DNA from: Channallabes apus
Taxonomy: Eukaryota; Chordata; Actinopteri; Siluriformes; Clariidae
Direction of reading: 5' to 3'
NCBI GenBank assembly: GCA_030522415.1
Contig: CM060124.1
Span: 26,886,954-26,950,953, forward strand
Length of the DNA: 64,000 nucleotides
Both the position numbers and the translations under genes were made by a program. Position 1 is the stretch's first letter. Every line of letters begins with the position of its first letter. This document shows positions 1-10,188 of the stretch, one piece after another. The notes beneath the pieces were generated by a model. That model was given only the letters and a program-made list of their open reading frames with translations, searched no databases and was not told the origin of the DNA.

Positions 1-90
1 TTCCCTTTGGATCGAACTCACTTCCCCTAAACGAGCGTGCACTTCCCTTTCACACTACCTGTTCAATTCATGTCACAGCCCACGAAAGAC

Positions 91-98
91 TGTGTGCA

Positions 99-129
<31 letters not shown>

Positions 130-238
130 TTGGAGAATAGAATGTGAAAAGTCCTGATTCTGAATTACACACTCATTTCATGTCTGATGAAAAACAAATT
201 GTCTCGGTGTTGCTCCGAGACCGAGTACAGCTAACGGG

Positions 239-272
<34 letters not shown>

Positions 273-340
273 TAGACACAACAGATATTGCCTGGAGACC
301 CCCTTGTCCCAGACCACTCAACTGCAGCGTGAGTGTTTGT

Positions 341-380
<40 letters not shown>
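91..380. repeat. Cluster of three dinucleotide microsatellites
   Basis: (TG)n lies at about 91-129, (CA)n at 242-270 and (GT)n at 344-380. The open frames across them (poly-Thr/His or poly-Cys/Val) come from the repeat and are not genes. The 110-bp spacers are unique sequence. Confidence 0.95.
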
Positions 381-381
<1 letters not shown>

Positions 382-409
382 CTTCAACATGCTGTGTTTC
401 CTCTAACAG

Positions 410-483
410 AAAGACGTGCTCATCCCAAGCAGTCTGGCTTCTCCTCCACCACGACAGCCCTCTCGACTGTTTTCAAACGAGCA
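410..483 (+). other. Weak exon-like segment, no family recognised
   Basis: A pyrimidine-rich stretch ending in AG (408-409) precedes 74 bases that are open in one frame (starts KDVLIPSSLASPPPRQ) and are followed at once by GTAAGC. The same frame meets a TAA at 485-487, so it could be an internal exon or a short last exon. No protein family was recognised. It lies on the strand opposite the glypican-like exon and may be chance. There is no other coding signal nearby. Confidence 0.13.
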
Positions 484-738
484 GTAAGCTGTACATGGGC
501 CGACACATTCTTCTAAACCGCTCTCTGGGCATCACGAGATCTGGACACAAATTGCTCTGGTCTCTGTTCGGAGACACGTCCTGCAGGCGCGCCGTCAAGC
601 GCGGACCGAGAGTGATCACATGACAAACCGCGAGCCCCAGGCCCTTTCGTCTTCTGTATAATGTACACAACTCTCCCACCTTCTGTTATCACTAATAGAT
701 AACTCCATCGGTCTTTCTCTTCAGAGCATGCCTAGGTC

Positions 739-740
739 TC

Positions 741-781
<41 letters not shown>

Positions 782-853
782 CAGAGATGTATAGGGGCTC
801 AGGTCTCTTCTATCTCTATTGTTTTTGTTTTTTTTTTCAATTTATGCTGACTT

Positions 854-938
<85 letters not shown>
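739..938. repeat. (CA)n, then compound (TA)n(TG)n microsatellite
   Basis: (CA)n occupies 739-780. A compound tract of about 26 TA units (859-910) runs directly into about 14 TG units (911-938). Confidence 0.95.
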
Positions 939-942
<4 letters not shown>

Positions 943-1048
943 ATGAATTCTCGTGTGTGTGAGCCTGATCTCTTTTTATTCTCTCAACTCCTGCCGGATT
1001 ACTAAACACAGCAACACCTTACATTCCCTCTTGCCTAATTAACCCCTG

Positions 1049-1052
<4 letters not shown>

Positions 1053-1092
<40 letters not shown>

Positions 1093-1235
1093 TATATAGA
1101 CACGCACACACACAGGGTTTAAACAGCTCCTTGTTTTCATGACACGTAATACCGCCGGTGCACAGGCGACTTATTATAATTAGAGTTTGTGTCGCTACGG
1201 GAGAACCTGAGGACGACTGTGGGGCCTGTACATGC

Positions 1236-1268
<33 letters not shown>

Positions 1269-1288
1269 AGTGGGTGAGTGGGTGGGTG
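1053..1288. repeat. (CA)n, (TG)n and a short GGGTGAGT repeat
   Basis: (CA)n is at 1053-1088 and (TG)n at 1231-1260. The second passes directly into a short run of GGGTGAGT/GGGTGGGT units to 1288. The bases between (1089-1230) and after (1289-1593) look unique apart from a short cluster of TGATTCA-like words at 1440-1495. Confidence 0.85.
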
Positions 1289-1593
1289 CATGATCCTCAG
1301 TAAAGAAGGTAACAAATCTATATTTTGCACTGAGAGAAAAAAAGAAATGCATCTATAACCGAACAAAGGGTTAATTATGCTGATTCAGCTGAACCAATTA
1401 AAATCCAGATGTGGATTATTACACTGATCAATCATCTATATGATTCATACAGTTTCTTACTCAGACAAATCAATTCACCTGAATCATAATGATTCGTTCC
1501 TAAGGTGTTCACGAATCACATTGCTGGTGTTTGATATCGAGATCCTTATTTTATTTATTTTAGATTTTTGCTTAAGCATGAGCATTTGGAAAT

Positions 1594-3365
1594 CATCTCC
1601 AAAAGTATTGGAACAGCCAAGTCTCTTATCGTTCTTTCGCTACACACTAAAGACGTTTGTGGTCTGAGCTCAGAAGATGATTATATGATCCGTATGTGTT
1701 AAAAAGATTAGAACACGGCACATTTAGTCTGAACACACCCACCGTTGGAGTGGTCAAAAATATTGGAACACCCGCCTCCCAGCTGTTTCTTGTTGCCCAG
1801 ATGTGTCGTGATGTGTCCAATCGATTGTTGAAAAACCATTTTAAATGTCTTCTCTCGGTTTGAGCCCTGGGTTTAAAAACTGCATGCTTCGTGTTGTTTA
1901 AAAGGAAAAACCAATATAATGACCAGTGAGCTGTCTACGGGAGAAAAGCAGAAGCAGAGCTCACAGCTGATGATGCACAAGCGTAGAACGTACCAAGGAC
2001 AATACAACAATTTTGTGTTCTTAAAAAAAAAAAAAGGATGGGATGACTAATGACTAGTGATAGACAGGCCAAAGTTTGGAGAAAGCAAAGATCTGCTTTG
2101 CTGTGATTCAAGACACATGAGCTGATCACGCAAGCATGGTGGAGATAGCGGATCACCAGATATACAAATATCACAATATTTAGCTGCTCAATTTGTATTG
2201 TGATAATTTGAAAATGAAAATTTTCTAAATATACACCATTATTTGTACAAAATTATTTGTTCCTAGGTACACAGGATGCTGTGCTACCTGCCAAAGTGTG
2301 AATAGTTTAGAGTGCACCACCTGTAGGATTATAAAGGAACTGCAGAATTTCACAACTTGAAAAGCAATCATAAGGAATCACGACACATGCTTTAACTGAA
2401 TTTTCTTTTCCCACCTTTTACAACCAATAGTAAAGCGCTTTTGTGGTACTTAGAACCAGACTTTGAATAGTTCTGCCTAGAAACTAAAAATAATCTAAAA
2501 ATCTGATGGTAAAGTCAAGGCAAGTTTGTTTGTATAGCACATTTCACACACAATTGTAATTCCCAATTTCACAATTTATGAAAAGTGCTTTACATAAAAG
2601 ATATGAGCCAGAAAAGTTCTGCAACAAAAGATGTACCTCTACCAAAGTGATAGAAAGGACAAAGTTTGTAGAAAGCAAAGATTTGCTCATGATCCAAGAC
2701 ACATGAGCTGATCACTCAAGCATGGTGGAGATAGCGTGATGACTTGGGCTTGAGCTTGGACACATGTTTAGTAATCTTTACTGATGGTGGACCTCATGAT
2801 GGTGGCAGCAAAATGAATTCAGTCAAGTCACACAATTATTTAGAGAGAAATGCATCCAATTGATAGGAAGAACGTCATCATGTGGCAAAACATCGACAAC
2901 AAAACACTCTGCCAACAAGATAATTGACTGCATCCTGGAAAAAGTGGATGGTTCTACACTGAACAAGTCAATCACTAGACCTTGACCAAACTGATCAGCG
3001 TTTTTACCTCCTGAAAAGGAGCCTGGGGAACCAAGCAGAAACTGAAAGAAGCTAAGGTACAAATCTGGAAAAGCCTCACAAAAGAAGCAGGCAGCAGATG
3101 TCAGTCAGAGGGTCAGCAGCTTGGTGCACGTGTTGAATTATAATTATTATTTACTTTTAAGACTATCTGTTCAGATACTTCACTAAAAATTACAAATTGG
3201 GTGGTCTGTGAATTTGTTTGACGCATCCAGATGTAAATGTCACAAAACTAAAAGCTGAAAATACTGATCTATTCATTTTTTCATCTCAAACCCAAATGTT
3301 TTCAGTGCGCATAAGAGACTACAGGGCTGCCCTTGCTGTTCCAATACTTTCAGATGGGAACGTGT
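1594..3365 (+). mobile_element. Decayed Tc1-like DNA transposon (CCAAAAGTATTGGAAC family)
   Basis: The left end carries TCCAAAAGTATTGGAAC (about 1598) and the right end its inverted counterpart TTCCAATACTTTCAGATGGG (3339-3358). A second internal copy of the motif (AAAAATATTGGAACACCC) is near 1757, as in IR/DR-type Tc1 elements. Between them are recognisable blocks of a fish Tc1 transposase gene in order on the plus strand: the 5' leader with TTGTTGCCCAGATGTGTC, a start-proximal block near 1918-1950, and the central and C-terminal blocks at 2640-3110. All frames are broken by stops and indels. The middle is interrupted by unrelated sequence and by a direct repeat of the central block. The element is old and inactive. 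Confidence 0.75.
2055..2740. repeat. 95-bp direct repeat of the transposase centre flanking a 0.5-kb insert
   Basis: The block at 2055-2150 (GTGATAGACAGGCCAAAG...GGTGGAGATAGCG) recurs at 2645-2740 with a few substitutions. The roughly 490 bases between them are foreign to the Tc1 element. 2180-2390 resembles 18780-18935 (shared word CCACCTGYAGGATTATA, about 2318 and 18898), and 2515-2600 has a fish-type TTGTATAGCACATTTCA...GTGCTTTACATAAA segment. The arrangement suggests insertions plus a local duplication inside the old transposon. Confidence 0.55.
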
Positions 3366-3676
3366 ATAAAGTATATACAGCTAGTGAGTGGGGAATGATA
3401 ACTGGAAATTCTTGTGCATGCAGACATATAATATCATTAGAATATCCTCCATTTTATGTATATTGAAAATATATTCCGCACACACATTTGAACAGAGTGA
3501 AGCAGTTTATTAAGACATTTGAAGTCTGATGTTGTCACTGATGCTGCTAGTGTGCTAGACAAAACGGGTAATGTGAGAAACAGAAGCGCTTAGAAGATGA
3601 TACACATGACATTTCGTACTGCACCGATCCTTCTGTTTTTGCATTTCTTGAAATCAGAGAGATAAAAACAAACACA
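3366..3676. other. Unique AT-rich spacer
   Basis: No gene, tandem repeat or recognised mobile element was seen here. Confidence 0.5.
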
Positions 3677-3953
3677 GGACGGCACGGTGATGTAGTGGTT
3701 AGCACTGTGGCCTTGCACATGCAGGGTCGAGTGTTTGATTCCCGTCTCTGGTCTGTATTTGCGTGGAGTTTGCATGTTCTCCCTGTGCTTGGTGGGTTTC
3801 CTCAGGGTACAGTGGTTTCTTCTCACATCCCAAAGAGATCCAGATTAGACTAATTGCTGTTCCCAAATTGCCAGTAGTGTGCGTGTGTGGCCTGCCATGG
3901 ACTGCCACCCTGTAGAGGATATACTGTGCCTGGAGGTGCAGGGGGACATTGCT
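3677..3953 (+). mobile_element. tRNA-derived SINE, DANA/Mermaid-like, diverged copy
   Basis: The 5' head is GGCACGGTGATGTAGTGGTT followed by AGCACTGTGGCCTTGCAC, a tRNA-like region with A-box and B-box remnants (GTTTGATTCCC). The body has the hallmark words GGAGTTTGCATGTTCTCCC and GGTGGGTTTCCTC. Compared with the copies at 28419 and 38837, this one is heavily mutated and its 3' tail has decayed after about 3930. It is non-coding and would have depended on a LINE for mobility. Confidence 0.85.
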
Positions 3954-4899
3954 AAGTTTTATTTATGTCGGTTAATTACAATGTGTGTGTCTTTATAAAA
4001 TGAGTCAATTCATCTGACTGAAAACTGAAAACATGGGTCAGAATCAATAAATCCCATCATTTTCAAGTGAATCAGGATGGCTAGTTGCCACCGAGGTGGG
4101 CGGCTTGTTTAACCGGCTTGTGTAATTCATTTTGCTGAATATTCTTTTCCTTTTCCCAGGGGGCTGTACACAATTAGTGCTAATTACACAGCAATGTTAA
4201 CACACACATGGTGAGTGTGTATGCGTGTTTGTGTTATTAAGTTATTAAGGTGTGTGCGCTCAGATCAGAGATGAGTTTATGGTGTTGTGGGCACTGTTTT
4301 GATCACTCTGGTGAACATTAATAAATCACTAAACACCTAGCTCTGTATGCTAATCACTGGTATGCTAATCATTCGGGTGCTAATCACTCAGATGCGGAGA
4401 TTCCAAGACGAGCGCTGTGCGTGTATGTTGTTTGTTTCGTCTCACAAACCCATCCATACACCCACACACACACACGCAGAGAAAGGAGCAGTGCTATATG
4501 GGTTTGTCTAACGGCTAATAATGGAGCTATCAGAGCTGCTGTGCATTCTGGGAAATTTGCTGTATAATAATAGGACTTCCAAATGATTATGAACATGACC
4601 CGAGCCAGTTGACCACACACACACAGTAATACTATTCCTACAGACAGCATAACAACACACCCACAGAGTGAGAAAAAAAAACAAAAACATGTGAAGCAAA
4701 CCAGGAAAGTGAGACATTAAATATAAGTGAACAAGTGGACGAATGAACTAAAGAATAAGTGAAAGAGTGGTAAATTGTGCAAGAGAACAAGTGAAAGAGT
4801 GGTAAAAAGAGCAAGTGGATATGTGTGGGTGTTTGGCCAGGTTCTGTATAAAAGGATAATGAACACACAAACAAGCCTGTCTCTTCAAGCAGGGACAGA
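3954..4899. other. Mostly unique sequence, no gene seen
   Basis: The 4080-4200 part is unusually free of repeats and has AATTAGTGCTAATTACACAG-type homeodomain-like ATTA words, which could mark a non-coding conserved element. Short CA-rich stretches lie at 4459-4475 and 4614-4625. 4720-4820 contains a loose repeat of AAGTGAAAGAGTGG-like units (4757, 4790). Confidence 0.4.
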
Positions 4900-5776
4900 A
4901 CTAGAAAGTGTTAATTGGGGTGGGAAAAGTCATGGCAAAGGCACAGCCAAGGACTGGGTAAAAGGGGTGGCCAGGGTCAAATGCCAAGGGTACACTAAAA
5001 GGAGGCACAACGGGTCAACAAAGAGGTGAAAGGCTTGACCATGAAAGGGGCAAATATCTGGAACAGGTGCTGGAATAGAGGTCAGTCTGGTGGGTCAAGA
5101 CATGACAAGAGTAAATAAAAGGGTGGGGGAGTCAAACAAAATGCCTGTAGCATGGCAATGGGCAAAAACAACCACCAATGAAGGGACAAAGTGGTGGCAC
5201 AAGTCTGAACCAGCAAGGACAAAAGGATTGCAGGGGATGATCAGGAAAATGGCACAAGGATAAAAAGGAGAGGCAAAAGCTGTAAAGAAGGGGCAGCAAG
5301 TGAGCAGGGGAAAATGGGCAGAAAAAAGGCTGACTAGTGTGGGGCAAGGAGATAAAAATGAAATAACTGAAGGGAAGCACCAAGGTGGAACAAAAGGGAA
5401 GGAAATTGTCACAAAGTTGTACCCAAGATTGAGGATAAGAAGTGGAAATTGGTGACCAAGAGGTGACAACAGTGGCAAGGAAAGATATGTGAGGTGAAGG
5501 AGCTCCAAATAAGTGGGGCCAACAAAGGACCACCAAGGGAGGGACAAGCGGGTGGCACAAGTGTGACCCAAGAAGGACGAAATGGTAGCATGGGATGGGG
5601 GTGATCAGGAAAGTGTACCAGGAATGAAAAGAAATGCCAACAAACTGCAATGGGGGCAACAAAGAAAAATGGTTTTAAAAAAGTGGGAAGGGGGATGGTG
5701 GCTTCTGAGCAGTAAGAGAGGGGCAGAAAAAAAAGTTGACCGACATAGGGAAAGGGGCCAAAAATGAAGCCACTAA
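4900..5776. repeat. Degenerate purine-rich minisatellite with a ~365-bp longer period
   Basis: The plus strand is strongly A/G-rich and made of loosely repeated words such as GGGGCAA, GGTGGCACAAG and AAGTG. The block at about 5170-5255 (ACCACCAATGAAGGGACAAA, GGTGGCACAAG, GATGATCAGGAAA) recurs at about 5530-5615 in the same order, giving a longer unit of roughly 365 bp. The long open frames on the minus strand (to 176 codons, Phe/Pro/Leu-rich) result from this composition. The repeat resumes after the inserted MITE at 6357. Confidence 0.6.
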
Positions 5777-6356
5777 TGCCTCTTTTCCACTGCATAGAAC
5801 GGCACGACACGGTTCAGTTCAACTCACTTCGGTTCGGCGCAGTTTGGCTCGGTTTGCGCTTCCACTGCAGTGTAGTAACGCTTTAGCGTGGGCGGGATTA
5901 CTCACGTGTCGTTTAGTCGCGGCGCCGCTACTGCCGTGACGTCATCGTAAACGCGCCACAAACAAACACACAACAATGGAGCATATCGACGGCATGGTGT
6001 TCTTCATTCTCGGCATGTGGATGTTTTTAACAGCGAGACGAAGGAGTTTGTTTCAAAAGAGGCCGACTGTTAATACAAAAAGGTGCGTCCGATCCTTCTC
6101 TGGCTGTTCTAAATATAGCGGTTCTGTTGTGTCTCGTGTCACAAGCTCAGTGACGCAGTAATGATTTTCTCCGGCTAATCAGTGACCAGCAGAGTTTGCA
6201 CGTCACGTTTTGGTAACAGTTCGGCGCGCTTGGAACCTCGGCTGAGGTGGTACTAAAAAAAGGACCAGGTACCAGGTACTGTTCCCAGTGGAAAACCCCC
6301 CAAAAGTGAGTTGAACTGAACCGTGTCGTGCCGTACTATGCAGTGGAAAAGCGCCA
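5777..6356. mobile_element. Harbinger-like MITE, 580 bp, with 3-bp TAA target duplication
   Basis: The terminal inverted repeats run about 53 bp: the left end starts TGCCTCTTTTCCACTGCATA and the right end, read inverted, starts TGGCGCTTTTCCACTGCATA. Both continue into CGGCACGACACGGTTCAG. A 3-bp TAA flanks each side (5774-5776 and 6357-6359), as expected for PIF/Harbinger (ISL2EU-like) elements. The inside keeps one exon-like ORF (see 5976-6080) but no transposase, so it is non-autonomous. It sits inside the purine-rich repeat. Confidence 0.85.
5976..6080 (+). pseudogene. Exon-1 remnant inside the Harbinger-like MITE
   Basis: The ATG at 5976 opens a frame beginning MEHIDGMVFFILGMWMFLTA followed by RRRSLFQKRP. 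The reading stays open to an AAAAG/GTGCGT junction at about 6080-6081 that fits a splice donor. Hydrophobic residues 8-20 followed by a basic cluster suggest the start of an accessory protein of the parent element, but I recognise no family. No second exon is left in the MITE. A chance frame cannot be excluded. Confidence 0.35.
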
Positions 6357-6640
6357 TAATGGAAAGTACCCAGAAGCAAAAAAATTGTAGGAAGTGGTGG
6401 CCATGATTGGGGAAGGTAGTTGAAGGTAGAAAAACTGTGACCAAGGGTTTACATCAGTGTGGCAAAGGAAGACAGGTGAGGAGAAGGATCACCAAAAAAG
6501 TGAGGGGAGAAAAGAGGCGAAAGAACAAACGGGCAACTGACAAACGCTTGGCCATCTTAGGACTAAGTTGGTAAAGGGGTGACAAGGAGGAGAAAGGGAT
6601 GAAATTTTCAGGTGCACAATCAAAATTACTCAAACCAACA
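6357..6640. repeat. Continuation of the purine-rich minisatellite
   Basis: Words such as GGTGGCCATGATTGGGGAAGG, GTGGCAAAGGAAGACAGGTG and GGGGTGACAAGG match the composition and words of 4900-5776. The two parts formed one array before the MITE inserted. Confidence 0.5.
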
Positions 6641-7459
6641 ACCCCCCAAAAAACTGCTGAAAGGCATGACTGGCTGATTGGATAATTGTCTGAACGAGCA
6701 CGGGTACAGGTGTTCCTAATAACGTGTACAACACTAAGGGACAGCTGTACCTTCGAAACAAGGCAGCTGAATATACTCAGCTGGAAACCAATTATCGTTC
6801 CAGAATACGTGTTCTGACCTTGTAAATGCTGCATTTCTACATCCAAGCTTTTAGTTAAATCTGCAAATAGTTTTTTTTTTTTTTTTTTAAAACCCATGCA
6901 TACAGAGTAAAAATGGCATCCAGTGGGCGTTTAGAGATGCCTGTTAAAGTAAAGTGCACTTCTTCTCTTTGCGATAAAAGCGACTCTGTTTGCTGTCAGC
7001 AGCATTTGATCTCCTGAAAAGAAGAAAACTGGTGCGGTGTAAAGCCTGACGTCTCTGCTACAGTAAGTCTCGGTGTTTGACACGGTGCTAGATTTCAAAC
7101 CTTTTTTTAAGGATGTCATTTAAATAAATAAATAAATAAATAAAAGTGTCAAATAACAACAAAGTTGATTTTTTTTTAAAAAGAAATGAAGACTACACGG
7201 AGCTTAAGAGCACTTTTCTCCATGTTAGAAATGACTTGTGTGTAGGCTAATGGCGTTCTTATTATGCTAATAAGAAAGCACCTGAGGTTAGCTGTTGATG
7301 TTACTGTAGTTTGCGGTTATTGATATTGCACTAGTCAACTGATAGCACTAGCACATTGCTATGTGGTTTGCTAACTGCAATAGTTTGTGTTAGTCATGGC
7401 TACAACACAAATGAGATTTGACATTTTACAAAATATGTTTATTTGCAATATTCACTATT
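6641..7459. other. Unique AT-rich sequence with short simple tracts
   Basis: A T16-18 run is at about 6871-6888 and (AAAT)n at 7121-7143. No gene or mobile element was recognised. Confidence 0.5.
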
Positions 7460-8035
7460 AGCATGACTTGCATGTTTTGTCTTTTTTCCTTCTTCCCCTG
7501 TATTTCGCTCTTCTCCTCTTTGCCTTAACCTATACCCCAACCCTTTGACCTTCCTTCTCTTCCTCCCTTTATCTGCCCTGACCCAACCCTGTCTTCACCT
7601 TTTACTCTTTATCCCTCATTTTCTTCTTTTAGCCCACTTAGTGTATTTTCCTATCTCTTTCTTTATACCTCAATCTGTCTTCATACTGCTTTTTATCCAT
7701 GCCTCTTATCATTCGTCTTTGCATGCCTCCTTTACATCCTTTGTCCCTTACCTACCGTCTTACCCTTTATCTTCCTTTATCCTTATTCCTTCTTTTCTTT
7801 ATCTCACCTGTCATTTGTCTCTCTCTTCATCCCTTACTTTCTTCTTTGAGCCCTCACAGTCTGTCTTCTCATCCCATCTTCATCCCTCTTCATCCTTTCC
7901 TCACTTTTTCCATCTTTCTTGCTATTCTTTTCTCCACTGCCTCTCCATCTCCTGTTTTTTTGTGTCTGCATCCTTCTTGTCTGTCCCTACCTGCCGCCTT
8001 TTGTCTTTTCATCCTCCGTGACCCTCCTATCAGCA
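7460..8035. repeat. ~570-bp polypyrimidine tract
   Basis: Nearly all bases are C or T, in loosely repeated CTTTATCC/CTTCATCC/TCCCTT words, probably a decayed CT-rich minisatellite. The 158- and 115-codon plus-strand frames (Ser/Leu/Pro/Phe-rich) are compositional. Such a tract could form triplex DNA, but the sequence alone does not show that. Confidence 0.7.
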
Positions 8036-8210
8036 GTGTGATGTGACAAAGAGCAGTGTGTTCATGGAAGAACTAGCGAACACAAATGAACATCTTTCAA
8101 TCACACATGCGCACACACACAGACCTAGTCTGATCAAAGCTTTCTCTGAAGATCCTGACATTTTCGGACCTCTGCCTTCATTTCATATATTCTCTCTATC
8201 TCTCACAAAC

Positions 8211-8211
8211 A

Positions 8212-8270
<59 letters not shown>
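8211..8270. repeat. (CA)n microsatellite, about 29 units
   Basis: The uninterrupted (CA)n ends in ACAGACAGACAGAG. 8271-8585 after it is unique sequence. Confidence 0.95.
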
Positions 8271-8273
<3 letters not shown>

Positions 8274-8585
8274 GACAGAGCTGGATGTTGCATAAAAGAA
8301 TTGCTTTATTTCAGATCTTTGTCAAGTATCAGTAGGTATAATCTACTGTCTACGTGGCTTAATGCTGACTAATGAGTCCGCTTGGATTCTTCAAATCTTT
8401 TGATTTCGATGCACACAGTTATAACTGTGTTTTATTTCAGTCTTTCAATTTAAATAAATCACTCCATTAGCACTACCATGACCAAACTACCCAGAGGTTT
8501 ATTGATTCTGCATCATTTGTTTGAATTCCTGCAATGATTTGGTTAACACTGTGCTAAAAACCTAAACCATCGCAGCAAAAAAAAT

Positions 8586-8847
8586 CAAGCAGCAGTATTG
8601 TTAGGAGCCCAAAGACCAAATTCCCACCAAAAGCGAAGCAAAATGAGTGACAATGCTGTAACAAACTTTTGACCAATCCCCCGACCCACAGTGACTCAAG
8701 AAATGGATTTTGTCAGGAATCCCTACAATAACGCAAAGCATGTGACAATTCTGCCAGAAACCTCTGACTAAACCCCTTCCTACGTACAGTGTTTCAAGCA
8801 AAGAGAAGATGCTAAGAAAATTCTATAATTAAACTCCTTCATACCTA
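8586..8847. repeat. Degenerate 57-bp minisatellite, left part
   Basis: Units read roughly as AGTGA-GATGCTGTCAGGAA-CTCTGACTAAACCCCT-CCTACAGTG-TTCAAG. The block is cut at 8847 by the Tc1-like element and continues at 10189. Confidence 0.7.
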
Positions 8848-10188
8848 CAGGTCCTTCTCAAAAATTTTGCATATTGTGATAAAGTTCATTATTTTCTGTA
8901 ATGTACTGATAAACATTAGACTTTCATATATTTTAGATTCATTACACACAACTGAAGTAGTTCAAGCCTTTTGATATTGGTGATTGTGGCATACAGCTCA
9001 TGAAAACCCAAAATCTCAAAAAATTAGCATATCATGAAAAGGTTCTCTAAACGAGCTATTAACCTAATCATCTGAATCAACTAATTAACTCTAAACACCT
9101 GAAAAAGGTTCCTGAGGCTTTTAAAAACTCTCAGCCTGGTTCAGTACTCAAAACCGCAATCATGGGTAAGACTGCCGACCTGACTGCTGTCCAGAAGGCC
9201 ATCATTGACACCCTCAAGCAAGAGGGTAAGACACAGAAAGACATTTCTGAACAAATAGGCTGATCCCAGAGTGCTGTATCAAGGCACCTCAGTGGGAAGT
9301 CTGTGGGAAGGAAAAAGTGTGGCAGAAAACGCTGCACAACGAGAAGAGGTGACCGGGCCCTGAGGAAGATTGTGGAGAAGGACCGATTCCAGACCTTGGG
9401 GGACCTGCGGAAGCAGTGGACTGAGTCTGGAGTAGAAACATCCAGAGCCACCGTGTACAGGCGTGTGCAGGAAATGGGCTACAGGTTGCAAATTTTGCAT
9501 GTCATTCGGAAATCAAGGTGCCAGAGTCTGGAGGAAGACTGGGGAGAGGGAAATGCCAAAATGCCTGAAGTCCAGTGTCAAGTACCCACAGTCAGTGATG
9601 GTCTGGGGTGCCATGTCAGCTGCTGGTGTTGGTCCACTGTGTTTTATCAAGGGCAGGGTCAATGCAGCTAGCTATCAGGAGATTTTGGAGCACTTCATGC
9701 TTCCATCTGCTGAAAAGCTTTATGGAGATGAAGATTTCATTTTTCAGCACGACCTGGCACCTGCTCACAGTGCCAAAACCACTGGTAAATGGTTTACTGA
9801 CCATGGTATTACTGTGCTCAATTGGCCTGCCAACTCTCCTGACCTGAACCCCATAGAGAATCTGTGGGATATTGTGAAGAGAAACAAGAATCTGCAAAAG
9901 GATTCCCGACCAAGTATTGAGTGCAGAACTGAACATAATTGTTTGAAGGTTGACTTTTTTTGTATTAAAAACACTTATTGGTCGGATGAAATATGCAAAT
10001 TTTTTGAGATAGGGATTTTGGGTTTTCCTGAGCTGTATGCCACAATCATCAATATTAAAACAATAAAAGGCTTGAACTACTTCAGTTGTGTGTAATGAAT
10101 CTAAAATATATGAAAGTCTAATGTTTATCAGTACATTACAGAAAATAATGAACTTTATCACAATATGCTAATTTTTTGAGAAGGACAG
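8848..10188 (+). mobile_element. Tc1-like DNA transposon (CAGGTCCTTCTCAAAAA ends)
   Basis: The left end starts at CAGGTCCTTCTCAAAAATTT after a TA, and the right end finishes TTTTTTGAGAAGGACAG. The terminal inverted repeats are long (about 190 bp each, 8848-9037 and 9999-10188) and include TTGTGATAAAGTTCATTATT and TAGACTTTCATATATTTTAG. The transposase gene lies between them and is damaged. The element is younger than most here: the ends are nearly intact. It interrupts the 57-bp minisatellite; flanking TA is present on the left only, the right flank being AT. Confidence 0.9.
9162..9925 (+). pseudogene. Tc1 transposase pseudogene
   Basis: The ATG at 9162 begins MGKTADLTAVQKAIIDTLKQ, a helix-turn-helix DNA-binding start. 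A TGA at 9261-9263 replaces the residue between EQIG and SQSAV. The second helix-turn-helix with GRKKCGRKR follows. Near 9485-9493 an internal deletion joins MGYRLQ to ILHVIRKSR and removes the segment expected to hold the first catalytic Asp. After a frame change the core continues with FQHDLAPAHSAKTT (second Asp, about 9746) and [20 protein letters not shown] (third acidic residue, Glu, about 9853). A second deletion at about 9893 removes the C-terminal part. The protein cannot work as a transposase. Confidence 0.85.

Noticed and set aside
5095..5810. Overlapping minus-strand ORFs of 133-176 codons, rich in Phe, Pro, Leu and Cys
   Set aside because: They overlap in different frames over a purine-rich decayed repeat; no domain, and low-complexity composition explains the lack of stops.
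7545..8046. Ser/Leu/Pro-rich ORFs of 158 and 115 codons
   Set aside because: Polypyrimidine tract cannot contain most stop codons on this strand.
9616..10161. 181-codon minus-strand ORF
   Set aside because: Antisense of the Tc1 transposase and its terminal repeat.
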